A stretch of DNA of 64,000 bases. Source: Bacteroidaceae bacterium. Lineage in GTDB: Bacteria; Bacteroidota; Bacteroidia; Bacteroidales; Bacteroidaceae. Both the position numbers and the translations under genes were made by a program. The notes beneath the pieces are model-generated. The model did not search any database. It worked only from the letters and a program-made list of their open reading frames with translations, and was not told the origin of the DNA. The stretch lies in contig JAKSLM010000003.1 in the NCBI GenBank assembly GCA_024401225.1, forward strand, positions 1 to 64,000, given 5' to 3'. Shown here piece after piece: positions 17,350 through 26,991 of this stretch (within the stretch, counting starts at the first letter, position 1; every line of letters begins with the position of its first letter).

Positions 17350-17755
17350 ATCTGCCAAAGTTGAGGTCTTTTACCGAATTCACCACATTTACATCCGCAG
17401 GCAACCATTTGACACTATCCAGTTCATCCATTCCCAACCATCGTGCATCTTCGTGCTCAAGGAGCGATAACTGGCCATTGATGATGGTACTGAGGTAGCA
17501 ATGCATTGTAAGGTGAAACTGAGGATAGTCGTATTCAACAGTCGTAAGCAACTCCCCCACCTCAATCTCCGTAGCCAGTTCCTCACGTATCTCACGTTTC
17601 AAAGCATCTTCGGGAGTTTCTCCGGGTTCAATCTTTCCACCCGGGAACTCCCACCAATCCTTCCATTCGCCATATCCTCGTTGGGTGGCAAAGAGTTTGC
17701 CATCGCGAAGAATGATGGCAGCAACGACATTTATGGATTTCTTTTGTTCGTTCAT
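17333..17755 (-). CDS. NUDIX hydrolase (MutT-like)
   Basis: The 140-residue protein carries the NUDIX box GGKIEPGETPEDALKREIRE near residue 40, with the trailing EEL and preceding WWEFPGG typical of MutT/8-oxo-dGTP diphosphatase relatives. It should hydrolyse a nucleoside diphosphate derivative, possibly oxidised dGTP. Length is right for a single-domain enzyme. The next gene overlaps its end. Confidence 0.88.
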   Translation of the reverse strand: MNEQKKSINVVAAIILRDGKLFATQRGYGEWKDWWEFPGGKIEPGETPEDALKREIREELATEIEVGELLTTVEYDYPQFHLTMHCYLSTIINGQLSLLEHEDARWLGMDELDSVKWLPADVNVVNSVKDLNFGRYEVFD

Positions 17756-17784
17756 AATCTTTATCCAATAGCTTTATATTGACG

Positions 17785-17862
17785 ATGCGGATTTACTTTG
17801 CAAAGAAAAATGTATTATGTTTCAGTAATTTACACCAAATACGGATTTACTTTGCATAGAAA
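17785..17862. repeat. Direct repeat at the edge of the restriction island
   Basis: CGGATTTACTTTGCA followed by AAGAAAA or TAGAAAA occurs near 17791 and near 17843, about 52 bases apart. It lies at the border between ordinary genes and the AT-rich restriction operon, and may be a paired promoter-like box or a trace of insertion. Confidence 0.45.
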
Positions 17863-17965
17863 ACTCAACCATAGAAAGGTATGTAAGTCGCATCTTGTTG
17901 TCTTCACTAATGATGTGGGTGTAATCAAAAGGATAAGATGTGATGATGCAAAACTAACTATTCCT

Positions 17966-20248
17966 TCAAATCAGGTATTTCATCAAATCAGACATCTTTA
18001 CGACAAATGGCCTGCCAAGTGGTTCGTCCTCTTTAATAAAGTCGTTCAACAATCGTGTTAAGTCTATTTTCCTTTCATTAGGGAACTTGTTTGGAACAAC
18101 TTCTAACCCAAAAAGCATATACATACGTTTCATGTATTGCCTTTCAACTCGAGATTCATAGGTATCTGTTGGGAATCTGTTAACATTAAACGGATAGTGC
18201 AGTTCTTTCAGCCTATCCAATCCTGCATATTCCAAACGTTCGTCTGTAGCGACATCATAATACTCACTTGCATATAGTCTGTCTTCCATATAAAGCAGCA
18301 GATGCTTGATATTAAAAAACATTCCATCTGGGGTAACCGCACCCTCACGATGGTCTCCTGTGTTTATGCGGATATTATACTTACCTTGTGTAAATACCCA
18401 TTCTCTTTGGGCAGTACTACGCACACACCCCACGAGTACAAGTGAATCGTCAAGTGATGCTGCAGAATACTTTTCTCCTTCTATCTCTACAACCTTTGTT
18501 ATTGCTGGTTCCGGATTCTCACCAATGCCATTCTCTACAACAAAGAAATGCTTGCGGAGTTCTGTAAGTAACTCTTCGTTGTTCCCCTCAGGATCCTCTT
18601 TGTCGAGAGCCAAGGAGAAAACCTCATCATTACCGAAGGGAGTGAAGATTTTTCCAAGTGTCTGCTGAAAATGCTCCCTCAAATAGGTCTTTGCATCCAC
18701 ATTCGGATGTGCTTGCATTGCATAGAACGAGTACTGCTCTGTCAACATTCTTTGTATCTCAGAGCGGAATGTATCTCGCACTCGCTTCTTCCAAGCGTCC
18801 TTCTGTAGGCTGTTATTTCGTGCATACAGAGATATGACATAAAGGAAGTTCACATCATAATGGCAGATAAGTAACGTGTCTCGATCAAAGAGTCTGTTTT
18901 CAAAGTGTGAGTTTGAGAAATGAGTATTCTTCTTATCTGTAATCTCAACTTCATCCTTGTAACTGAGTTCCTGATTCAGCTTTGCGCTGATGAAGAAGTT
19001 TGGTATTACGTTGTACCCTTCTGTCACATCATCACGCAACTTAGGTACATTGCCAAAGTTCTTCTTGTCGTACTGTAACTCTTCATCATCCCTCGCATCA
19101 TTCATGAACAGATTCAGATTCCATTGGATGACATTCCTTGCGTAGGTAAACTGCTTATAGACAGATTCCCTGCCAACCTGATTACCACGCTTGTAATACT
19201 TCGAGTCACCAATATAGTAGATTGGCTTATCCTCATCATGTGTAGTCAATCCCTGATAGCTATACATGTGGTCGATGCGTTTGCCATCATCTTGCTCCTT
19301 TAGTCCTGCAGGGATGTTGCGATCACCAACCAACTCATCAATAATTGCCTCAAACACGATATTGAAGTTCTTTACCAGAAGGTATTCCTTTTGCTCGGTG
19401 CTGACATAGATCTGACGAGCCGTATCAAAGAAAGCATAGCACAAATCCCAAAGTTGCAGCGCCTTGTCAGAGAAGTACTTGTACTTTATCTGCTTCAGGC
19501 GCATTTTGCCCATGCCATTCATATACACCTTAAACTGTCTACCAGTTATCAGTTCGAAGTTGCAGTTTATATCTACAGGAAATCCGTAGTGATCGCTGAT
19601 ATAATTCAAGATAGAGAAGAAGATAACAAGCAACTCCTCGTCAAAATTGATCTGTCTCTTCTTGTTGACTGGACGCAGATATACAGCATTACCATCTTGA
19701 ATGATGGCCGTTGTTGTACCGATGGTCTTGTTCCAATTTATCTTGTTGAAACCAGCATGGATATTGCGCAGTATGTAGAAGAAAAAATCCTGATTATCCT
19801 TATTGAATTGAACCAGAGATAACAAGATGTCGAGGAAGGTGTTGCTTAGGTGCTTTCCTCCATTGCCCACCTCTGCTATCTTTTTGTGATATACAATGCT
19901 TGTCTTGTTACGCTTATCATTATGGAACACCACAATAGCACGGTATATCCATACAGCAAACTCATAGATGAAGTCCTTCTCTTGCTGAGTCAGAGGATTG
20001 TGGGCATCAAGGTTGATGATTTCCTCTGGACTATACTTGCCAAAAACGAGTTCCTTGCCATCCACATCCTCCAATAGCACTTTAGGAAGGATAAACACAC
20101 AGTCACGAACATCCTTGTCGGTATTGTAGAAATAACCGACATAGTTCACGCTGACATAGCCTTCTACATTCTCAAGAGCATCAATACCCTTGAGAACATC
20201 CTTCACATCAGCGGCCGCATATTTATGTTCTTCTATGATGATGCGCAT
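17966..20248 (-). CDS. LlaJI-type restriction endonuclease subunit
   Basis: The 760-residue protein matches the LlaJI restriction-endonuclease family, which combines a McrC-like role with a PD-(D/E)XK nuclease. The likely catalytic patch is YYIGDSKYYKRGNQ (near residue 355), preceded by a conserved Glu in FEAIIDEL. It is predicted to be the cleaving partner of the McrB-like AAA+ protein encoded 18 bases upstream. It is the last gene of the operon. Base composition is clearly more AT-rich than in the flanking genes, fitting acquired DNA. Recognition may be GACGC-like by analogy with LlaJI, which cannot be checked here. Confidence 0.8.
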   Translation of the reverse strand: MRIIIEEHKYAAADVKDVLKGIDALENVEGYVSVNYVGYFYNTDKDVRDCVFILPKVLLEDVDGKELVFGKYSPEEIINLDAHNPLTQQEKDFIYEFAVWIYRAIVVFHNDKRNKTSIVYHKKIAEVGNGGKHLSNTFLDILLSLVQFNKDNQDFFFYILRNIHAGFNKINWNKTIGTTTAIIQDGNAVYLRPVNKKRQINFDEELLVIFFSILNYISDHYGFPVDINCNFELITGRQFKVYMNGMGKMRLKQIKYKYFSDKALQLWDLCYAFFDTARQIYVSTEQKEYLLVKNFNIVFEAIIDELVGDRNIPAGLKEQDDGKRIDHMYSYQGLTTHDEDKPIYYIGDSKYYKRGNQVGRESVYKQFTYARNVIQWNLNLFMNDARDDEELQYDKKNFGNVPKLRDDVTEGYNVIPNFFISAKLNQELSYKDEVEITDKKNTHFSNSHFENRLFDRDTLLICHYDVNFLYVISLYARNNSLQKDAWKKRVRDTFRSEIQRMLTEQYSFYAMQAHPNVDAKTYLREHFQQTLGKIFTPFGNDEVFSLALDKEDPEGNNEELLTELRKHFFVVENGIGENPEPAITKVVEIEGEKYSAASLDDSLVLVGCVRSTAQREWVFTQGKYNIRINTGDHREGAVTPDGMFFNIKHLLLYMEDRLYASEYYDVATDERLEYAGLDRLKELHYPFNVNRFPTDTYESRVERQYMKRMYMLFGLEVVPNKFPNERKIDLTRLLNDFIKEDEPLGRPFVVKMSDLMKYLI

Positions 20249-20266
20249 GGATTTCGAGGAATTCTT

Positions 20267-22507
20267 TTAATTGTATTTTTGGATAGAGAATGAAAGATTC
20301 AAAGCGTCCTTTATCTCATTCAAAACATTTATTACAGTTTCATCCGCTGCGCCCTTTACAAAGTGATACCCACCTATCTCCACATAAGAGTACTTTGTAG
20401 ATTGTAAAATCGCATCGTATTGCTGTTTTGAAGCTAATGGACAGTTCAACCTTCTATATTTTGACTGTTCAATAATAGGTACAACTCGGTCCAATCCTAT
20501 CTTTTGTAATGACTTGGTGTAAACTTCAAATTTGGTCAAGTTATCAGATGAGAATACCTCATCATCGAACGTTACCGATTTAAGATAGTCATGATGACTT
20601 TTTTTTGAGTCTTCATATTCTTCATCATCGTCTTCCGCTTCTGTACTGTCTACCACTTCCACACCAAGGTTGTTCAAGAATAATTCAACCTTATCTTTCT
20701 GAACGATGGCATTTCCCTTTATATCAGACTTGTAGAACTTGCCGAAAGAAAGCTCTGTGCCATCAACATCCTTGAAGATTGATCCTTCAAAGCCATTGTT
20801 CTTGAATACATCATTCCAAAGGTAGAAGATGACCTTACCCACAAACTTTTCAGCGGATATGGTTCCATTAGTAGCCTTGCAGAAGAAGAAACCTAGTTTC
20901 TTATCCTCAGATTGAGTTGCTTCACCGACTTGTGCATTTATCTTTTCAAGGAATGACCACCAATCATACTTCTTGGTTGCACCTTCGATAGCCCACTTGA
21001 TTTCACGACCGCTTTCATCAAAGCCCTTTCCTATAGGCATATACTGCCATTCCCAACGACGCTTGAAGGCTGAATCTATTGGGAAGAGACTCTGATCACT
21101 TGTGTTCATAGTTGCCCAAATGTAGAGGTTGTCAGGCAAAAGAAGAATGTCACCGTTTAGTACTTCTTTCACAACATCACGCCCCTTATAGTGTTGGTTG
21201 ATGCTATCTGCGTTGTCAATGCTAATACCCTTAAACGCCTTTGCAAGCTGCTTCTTCATATCCTTATCTGCATTGATAGGATAAACGGAGAATCCATAGT
21301 CGTTACGGTCAAGCAATTGGAAGAGGTCACCGAATATCTGAGCGCAGTTACCACGATTAATCTCTTCAATTACAAGGTATTGTTTCTTTGCTGTTTCGCT
21401 ATTCTCTGCATAGTATATCCACGCACTTACGTATGCTTGAAGGAATGCTTGATCAACAAATTCATAGATAATCTGCTCTTTGTGAAGCACGGTGCTACCT
21501 ATCTTCATTGGCTGTCCTAGTTCATCACAAATAGGTAGCAATCCCATAGTTGGCTTATAAGCTCCCACAAATGTTGAATAGTCACTATCTGGATGGAAGG
21601 TTGTGCGAATTACGCTTTCGCCTTCAGTCTTCTCATTGATAGTGTGCGACTTTCCAGTGCCTGGAGCACCATAATAGATTTGCTGAAGATTTTTAGGTTC
21701 AACTTCTTTTTTAGGTTCCACCGTATTAGGAGAGAACTCAACTACGCTGTATGGTGTATTAACTGTATTCATATAACTGATATATTCTAAAGTTGCCAAA
21801 TTAAAATCCTGAGTATTTGAAGGATACCAGAACTTGTTGTATGTTATAAGTTCATCGATGTAACCCTTGTCAATCAGATAGTCTTCATGAGTGGTCGAAT
21901 ATTTTAAGATACCCTTTGAGAATGAAAAACATTTAGAAGTATAAGTCAGAACATTTATTAGTTCTCGTGATTGCCTTCCGTATTGATTCCATTCGAGTAT
22001 ATTATCCACAACATCCTCGAAATCTTTATTCTGTTCTCTTGAAACCAAGATTTGTGCTGCTATTTCCTTGTAGTTTACCGCAGGGTTATTATAAACGAAA
22101 GGATTACAGAACACATAATACAAAATCTCACTCATACTCAATGCAGAAGTGTCGCTATTGGTAATCTCTGTAAGAGCAACCAACAACGAAACGACCGACC
22201 TGTACGGAGCAAGAAGGAGTCTTTCATTTATCGTATTTTGCAATGATTCTTGTGTCCTTACATTAGGAAACTGGAATTTTAGGACAAAGTTACGTATTGC
22301 AAAGACAGGATTCTCTACTGCCTTTTCACACGTTTCCGTTCCACTATGTAAATTATAGTAGAATTTTAGCGTAGCAGCATTGTTATTGTCAGACTTATCT
22401 GCAATCTCAGAAACATTGTGCCCAGAGTTAATGAATTCCGCAACCCATTTGATTCTATCTGGAAGAGCAGAAATACGTTGATCTGACGTAAAAAGGTATT
22501 TAGGCAT
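20267..22507 (-). CDS. McrB-like AAA+ motor of the LlaJI-type restriction system
   Basis: The 746-residue protein has an N-terminal region of about 260 residues, probably for DNA binding, then a McrB-type AAA+ domain: Walker A YGAPGTGKSH (near 285), Walker B-like YLVIEEINRGN (near 375) with the McrB-specific NRGN, sensor region WATMNTSDQSLFPIDSAFKRRWEW. McrB relatives use GTP. It should translocate DNA and activate the downstream nuclease. Its start overlaps the stop of the upstream methyltransferase by 8 bases. An acidic linker (EAEDDDEEYEDS) precedes a C-terminal domain. Confidence 0.85.
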   Translation of the reverse strand: MPKYLFTSDQRISALPDRIKWVAEFINSGHNVSEIADKSDNNNAATLKFYYNLHSGTETCEKAVENPVFAIRNFVLKFQFPNVRTQESLQNTINERLLLAPYRSVVSLLVALTEITNSDTSALSMSEILYYVFCNPFVYNNPAVNYKEIAAQILVSREQNKDFEDVVDNILEWNQYGRQSRELINVLTYTSKCFSFSKGILKYSTTHEDYLIDKGYIDELITYNKFWYPSNTQDFNLATLEYISYMNTVNTPYSVVEFSPNTVEPKKEVEPKNLQQIYYGAPGTGKSHTINEKTEGESVIRTTFHPDSDYSTFVGAYKPTMGLLPICDELGQPMKIGSTVLHKEQIIYEFVDQAFLQAYVSAWIYYAENSETAKKQYLVIEEINRGNCAQIFGDLFQLLDRNDYGFSVYPINADKDMKKQLAKAFKGISIDNADSINQHYKGRDVVKEVLNGDILLLPDNLYIWATMNTSDQSLFPIDSAFKRRWEWQYMPIGKGFDESGREIKWAIEGATKKYDWWSFLEKINAQVGEATQSEDKKLGFFFCKATNGTISAEKFVGKVIFYLWNDVFKNNGFEGSIFKDVDGTELSFGKFYKSDIKGNAIVQKDKVELFLNNLGVEVVDSTEAEDDDEEYEDSKKSHHDYLKSVTFDDEVFSSDNLTKFEVYTKSLQKIGLDRVVPIIEQSKYRRLNCPLASKQQYDAILQSTKYSYVEIGGYHFVKGAADETVINVLNEIKDALNLSFSIQKYN

Positions 22508-23759
22508 ATTTCTCTGGTTTATATTTCTTTAGCAACTCAACTATTGATTCTGCTAATGCTTTTGCCAATTGGGGCGGTACAGCATTACCAATCATTTCAT
22601 AGACACTACCTCTTGCACCAAGAAATTCAAAATCCTTATCAAAACTTTGCAACAATCCAGCTTCACGTGGTGTTATGCTTCTTGCTTGCTTTGAGTCATA
22701 ATGAATAAATCTATTGCCATCTTTATGGAGATGGGCTATGATTGTTGTACTTGGTTGGTCTGGGTCAAGAACATGATATCTATGAATAGGTGACTTAGAA
22801 CCTATTTTTTTCTCATACAATTCGGCGATTTTTTTGCTATCATATTCTCGTTTGCCAGATTCAATGTCTTCTGCAAGAGTCTTATACGTATCCATGTCTC
22901 GTGTGTTGTTATAACGTGGCTGATGCCATGTTATATCACAAGATGGAGTCGAATGCGAGATGCGTCTGCGATGATGTTCTTCATCCCAATAAGCTTCTAA
23001 TTTAGGTAGATTACCAATGGCTTGACGAACGGTTATAGTATCACCTTTATGAGAAGGCAAAATATTCTCATAGAAGTCATTTAACATAGCTTGAATATCC
23101 ACACCTACGAAAACATCCTTATTAATGCCTACCATAATTACCCTTTTGCGGTTTTGGGGCACATTATAATCCGCAGCATTAACAATAGCATTAGGTAAAT
23201 CTTTAGTAATAACATATCCTTTCTTAGCAAATTCTTTTGGGATAATCTCTGATACCTTTTTGCCATGAGGTGCAGCACTCAAAATACCAGGCACATTTTC
23301 AAAAATGAACAAGTCTGGGCGGTATCTATCAACGATGGACAGATAGTGTTCAAACAAAAAGTTACGATAATCGTCTTCCATGCCATGTTGGTCTCTGACG
23401 CGTCCCGCAACGGAATATGCTTGGCATGGAGGGCCACCAATAATAATGTCGATTCCTGAAGCCTCGTTTACATAATAATCGAGTCCTTTACTACTACCAA
23501 AGTCTGGGTCATTACTCCAACCGCCAAACAACTCATCTTCACGCTGTATATCAAAATGCAAAACGCTTTCTACTGCGTTTTTTTTCTTCCATTTGGTTAA
23601 GAGTCGATTGCGAAGAGTGCGAACTTGTGGTTCTTTCCATTCAACTGCTGCAATATCATTATAACAGCCAGTTTGCATAAAACCGTCAGTAAGTCCACCA
23701 CAACCAGCAAACAAGTCGAGCATTTTTATTTTGTTTTTGACATTATTTTTATTTGCCAT
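22500..23759 (-). CDS. DNA (cytosine-5-)-methyltransferase 1
   Basis: The 419-residue protein has the ordered C5 methyltransferase motifs: I (MLDLFAGCGGLTDGF), IV (GGPPCQAYSVAGR with catalytic Cys), VI (FENVPG), VIII (QNRKRVIMVG) and X (GNAVPPQLAKAL). The region between VIII and IX is the target-recognition domain. With its neighbour it forms a pair, as expected for an asymmetric site where each strand needs its own enzyme. It overlaps the flanking genes by 8 and 11 bases. Confidence 0.95.
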   Translation of the reverse strand: MANKNNVKNKIKMLDLFAGCGGLTDGFMQTGCYNDIAAVEWKEPQVRTLRNRLLTKWKKKNAVESVLHFDIQREDELFGGWSNDPDFGSSKGLDYYVNEASGIDIIIGGPPCQAYSVAGRVRDQHGMEDDYRNFLFEHYLSIVDRYRPDLFIFENVPGILSAAPHGKKVSEIIPKEFAKKGYVITKDLPNAIVNAADYNVPQNRKRVIMVGINKDVFVGVDIQAMLNDFYENILPSHKGDTITVRQAIGNLPKLEAYWDEEHHRRRISHSTPSCDITWHQPRYNNTRDMDTYKTLAEDIESGKREYDSKKIAELYEKKIGSKSPIHRYHVLDPDQPSTTIIAHLHKDGNRFIHYDSKQARSITPREAGLLQSFDKDFEFLGARGSVYEMIGNAVPPQLAKALAESIVELLKKYKPEKYA

Positions 23760-24837
23760 TTTTCTTTAACCATTTTAATATTTCTGAAGCCACAGCTTTA
23801 CCCAGCATTGGAGGGACGGCATTTCCTACTTGTCTATATTGCTGAGTTTTATTACCATAAAAGATAAATTTATCATTAAAGGATTGAAGTCTTGCACTTT
23901 CCCTTACTGTAGGGATTCTGTTCCACTTATAATGAAAATGAGAACGATGTCCGGTGTTTATCGTCGGTGACGGTTTCTTACTATGATATCGTGTCAAAGC
24001 CTCATGATATTTATAAATACCATCATATTCTGGTGGCAAGGACTTGTAATTTTTGCCTTCAGGAACCATTGCAATGAACTTTTTGGTTTTTGCATCATGA
24101 ATTGTTCCTTCGTGATTGTGTATTGCATCAGAACCACTTCTCATAAGTTCCTGATATGCCGATTGAGGCTCACATGGGTAATCTTGAATTTTATCGCCAA
24201 TTACATCTATGAGTGGTGGCAGATCACCAATGGCTTGTTCACAGGTTACATAATCTTCAGGTTTACATATTGGCGTAGGGTATTCAAATTCAGTTTCTGA
24301 TCCCAACAGACCCACAAACACCACACGTTTTCTTATCTGCGGAATTCCATAATCTGGAGCATACAGAATTTTAGGTTCACCCATCTTGTAGCCAAGCTTC
24401 GTAAAGTCATCAATGATTTTCTCTTTTACGAGTCCTCCATGAAGCTGAATCATCCCTGGAACATTCTCTAACACAACAGCTCTTGGTTTTAGAACGCGTG
24501 CAGTCTTTACCATTGCCTGATAAAGTTTATTTCTGGAATCATCAATTTGACGAGGGCCTGCCAAAGAAAAACCTTGACATGGGGGACCACCAACCAGTAC
24601 ATCTAGAGTATAGTTGTTCGTTTCAAAGAATTCTTTAATTTTATCTACGTTGTCGAGATTGAACAAGTCAAGTTTTTTTGCTACAGCTCCTTCGTGATTT
24701 TCCGCAAAAGTCTTCAATGCCACATCATCAAAATCTACACCGAGTTTCACAGAGAAACCAGCATCGATAAAACCTCTTGATAAACCACCTGCTCCACAAA
24801 ACAAGTCCAATACCGTATATTCCATATTCTTTTTCAT
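23749..24837 (-). CDS. DNA (cytosine-5-)-methyltransferase 2
   Basis: The 362-residue protein has motif I (VLDLFCGAGGLSRGFIDAG), motif IV (GGPPCQGFSLAGPR), motif VI (LENVPGM), motif VIII (QIRKRVVFVG) and motif X (GNAVPPMLGKAV). It differs from its neighbour mainly in the target-recognition region, so the two should modify different strands of one asymmetric site, as M1 and M2 of LlaJI do. It protects host DNA against the two downstream restriction subunits. Confidence 0.95.
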   Translation of the reverse strand: MKKNMEYTVLDLFCGAGGLSRGFIDAGFSVKLGVDFDDVALKTFAENHEGAVAKKLDLFNLDNVDKIKEFFETNNYTLDVLVGGPPCQGFSLAGPRQIDDSRNKLYQAMVKTARVLKPRAVVLENVPGMIQLHGGLVKEKIIDDFTKLGYKMGEPKILYAPDYGIPQIRKRVVFVGLLGSETEFEYPTPICKPEDYVTCEQAIGDLPPLIDVIGDKIQDYPCEPQSAYQELMRSGSDAIHNHEGTIHDAKTKKFIAMVPEGKNYKSLPPEYDGIYKYHEALTRYHSKKPSPTINTGHRSHFHYKWNRIPTVRESARLQSFNDKFIFYGNKTQQYRQVGNAVPPMLGKAVASEILKWLKKNGK

Positions 24838-24887
24838 TGTTATGCAATTTTGTCTGCCACAAAAAGTAAGGTGTTAGGTCGGATATT

Positions 24888-25961
24888 TTATGCTAAAGGA
24901 TTAAAGCTGCCGGCTCCTAAAGAACAAAGTATGCTGTTACATCTATCAGCAAATTCATCAGATACAGTTCGATCACGGAAATTTAATCTGTGTTGTTCAC
25001 AAGTGAAAAAACTATCTCTTTCAACTCCAAGATGAGTGGCTAGTTGATTAAGCGTATCTTTTACAAAATCTTCATTGAAAAGTGTTTTGGTGGACAAAGC
25101 TCGATCCCATATAGTTGGTAAAAGTAAAAGCATGAATTTTAATCCAGCCATTTTAATTGCAGCTCCTGCTTCTTTTTTTGAAGTAGCAAATTTGAAGGAT
25201 GCAAATTTTTCCCAAGCACACAAATATGTGCAAATGACTTTCACTTTCTGGTCTTCATTTAATGGTGTGCCGTTAATAAGCATATTGTGAATTTTAGCCT
25301 GTTTCATTGCAGCCATTATCTCCTTTGCTTTTACACCATTAACAATTTTTTCAGCACTCATGATAACATGGCCTCTAAGCGGGTATTCTTCACTGAGTTT
25401 CTGCACAACAGAATAGAAGTTTTTCTCTTCTTCAGAAACCATATTAAGTTGCATCTTGAACCACATCAGAAGATTTCCGCTGACTTTCTCTTGCTTCTCG
25501 TTACAACTAATAAATATTTTTCGTCTTTGATTTAATGTTGGCTTATCATAAAGGGTGAATCCAAGGTCGTAAGTTACATCTTCACTAAGTTTGCAGATGT
25601 CGCTTTGGAACGAATACAATCTATGCTGACCATCCATTACATCTATTTTGTCTTTATAGTTTGCAAATTCGCTATTTTCCTCCGGGAACTCAATATAATA
25701 GAAATCCCCTTCTTCACATTTCTTTATTTCAAAACTATTATCCTTAGTTGCTAAGGTTAATGTGTTTGGCAATATGCCCTCTTCATCGCTTATATATTTT
25801 GCTATATCTAGTACTCTTTTTTTATTAAGAGGACGCTGCGCATCTTGTACTTCACTCATTTCCACCTTGACACAGACTTTAACCAAATCACGAGGGTTGA
25901 TTTTTCCTATATAACAAGTTTGTCCATGTTGTGTTATTTTCTGAAGATATATTCGCTTCAT
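24888..25961 (-). CDS. DGQHR-domain protein (DndB-related)
   Basis: The 357-residue protein contains VMDGQHRLYSF (near 110), the hallmark of DGQHR proteins, a ParB/DndB-like group linked to DNA modification systems. The N-terminal part (SEVQDAQRPLNKKRVLDIAKYI) and FISCNEKQEKVSGNLL are also typical. Its biochemical role is unsettled; DndB relatives regulate transcription and may read DNA backbone state. Placed between the HNH gene and the methyltransferases with gaps of 9 and 50 bases, it is clearly part of the operon. This gene is not part of the classical LlaJI set. Confidence 0.8.
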   Translation of the reverse strand: MKRIYLQKITQHGQTCYIGKINPRDLVKVCVKVEMSEVQDAQRPLNKKRVLDIAKYISDEEGILPNTLTLATKDNSFEIKKCEEGDFYYIEFPEENSEFANYKDKIDVMDGQHRLYSFQSDICKLSEDVTYDLGFTLYDKPTLNQRRKIFISCNEKQEKVSGNLLMWFKMQLNMVSEEEKNFYSVVQKLSEEYPLRGHVIMSAEKIVNGVKAKEIMAAMKQAKIHNMLINGTPLNEDQKVKVICTYLCAWEKFASFKFATSKKEAGAAIKMAGLKFMLLLLPTIWDRALSTKTLFNEDFVKDTLNQLATHLGVERDSFFTCEQHRLNFRDRTVSDEFADRCNSILCSLGAGSFNPLA

Positions 25962-25970
25962 ATGCCAATT

Positions 25971-26480
25971 CTAATTTAATTTTAATAAACTTTTGAATAT
26001 GTAGTCTGTGTGACAACTTTTACTTTCATTACAAGTACTGCACAGATATTGATAGTTATCTTTTAATTCATCCCCAACCAATACCCAAGGAATTATATGG
26101 TCAACATGTATTTTGGAAAAATCATTTCCTAGCTGTTCCCCACATACTGCGCAAAGTCCTTTTTGCTGATTGTAGAGTTTTTGTTTGAATTCCAATGGGA
26201 AACCTTTCCTCTTGTTTGATTTATTGAAATAAGCCTTAATCCATAAGTTGAGCAGCTCGGTATCAGATTCATTTGCATCATAATTGAAATTCTGCTTTAT
26301 TATAACTCTTGTGGTAACTAACTTGTCTGTTGATTGCTTATAAAGATTAGTTATATGTGTTTTGAATGAATTATCTTTGTTCATTCTTCCTACTAATTTT
26401 TTTAGCATATTTAGAAGAAGGGTGCGCCTATATTCTTCTTTTATAGCTTCATTAGAGGCTAGTTCTTCAAGTGTTGCCAT
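25971..26480 (-). CDS. HNH endonuclease
   Basis: The 169-residue protein has a C-terminal HNH domain: CAVCGEQ, then HVDHIIPW with the catalytic His, an Asn in DNYQYLC, and CSTCNESKS, giving a zinc-binding CxxC pair around the beta-beta-alpha metal site. The N-terminal 90 residues are helical and unfamiliar. Substrate is unknown. Sitting 16 bases after the XRE gene and 9 before the DGQHR gene, it is part of the restriction operon and may add a second cutting or nicking activity. Confidence 0.85.
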   Translation of the reverse strand: MATLEELASNEAIKEEYRRTLLLNMLKKLVGRMNKDNSFKTHITNLYKQSTDKLVTTRVIIKQNFNYDANESDTELLNLWIKAYFNKSNKRKGFPLEFKQKLYNQQKGLCAVCGEQLGNDFSKIHVDHIIPWVLVGDELKDNYQYLCSTCNESKSCHTDYIFKSLLKLN

Positions 26481-26496
26481 ACTTTATTCATTATAT

Positions 26497-26787
26497 CTAT
26501 CCCTCCAAATACTCGCACACCTTGTTGGTGTAATCTGCGATGGTGAGTGGTTGATCGCCCTCGTTCATAAAGAGTGCTTCGATTGGGATGTGGAAGTAGT
26601 GAGCTATGAGGTTGAGCTGATTGAGAGTGTATTTGTTGCCATATTTGAGGCTTTCGATGTTGCCGATATGGCCATTGGTGGCTCCCAATATGATGGCAAG
26701 CTGCTGCTGACTTATATCGTTATCAACCCTCAGTTTTTTCACTTTATTGATGATCTGTATCTGGTAATCAGTCTTTGAAACTGCCAT
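26497..26787 (-). CDS. XRE-type helix-turn-helix regulator (controller protein)
   Basis: The 96-residue protein has a Cro/C1 helix-turn-helix (residues 10-65: NKVKKLRVDNDISQQQLAIILGATNGHIGNIE) and a short helical tail. It is the first gene of the restriction operon and fits a C-protein that delays or limits restriction. I start at MAVSKTDY (26787); an ATG-like start 30 bases upstream would lie over the promoter. A perfect 12-bp palindrome at 26856-26867 upstream of the -7 element is a candidate operator. Confidence 0.85.
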   Translation of the reverse strand: MAVSKTDYQIQIINKVKKLRVDNDISQQQLAIILGATNGHIGNIESLKYGNKYTLNQLNLIAHYFHIPIEALFMNEGDQPLTIADYTNKVCEYLEG

Positions 26788-26814
26788 GTTAGTCAAGGTT
26801 TTAGTTTTACTCTG

Positions 26815-26822
26815 CAAATATA
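26815..26822 (-). promoter_or_regulatory. -7 element of the restriction operon
   Basis: The minus strand reads TATATTTG, matching TAnnTTTG, about 30 bases from the start of the XRE gene. A good -33 element is missing, which suits an activator-dependent promoter. Confidence 0.5.
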
Positions 26823-26855
26823 TGAATATATATTTTATTTATTACTCTATATTTG

Positions 26856-26867
26856 TGAGTATACTCA
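26856..26867. promoter_or_regulatory. Candidate operator for the controller protein
   Basis: TGAGTATACTCA is a perfect 12-bp palindrome centred about 40 bases upstream of the -7 element, where C-protein boxes commonly lie. A related half-site ACTC occurs nearby at 26843-26847. Binding is inferred. Confidence 0.4.
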
Positions 26868-26991
26868 TAATTTACGAGCAAACGCTTATTTTAACGCGAA
26901 TACAGTAAATGACCACATAGTAAAAGTCCCAACACACCAACGTGTCAGGAGCCTTTATTCATAGCATCGCAATCTACAAGAGCGCAAACAA

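Noticed and set aside
17798-18061. 87-codon frame on the plus strand
   Set aside because: It overlaps the end of the LlaJI-type nuclease gene and shows no family features.
17966-24837. McrBC-type modification-dependent (type IV) system
   Set aside because: Two cytosine methyltransferases in the same operon point to classical modification and restriction of LlaJI type instead.
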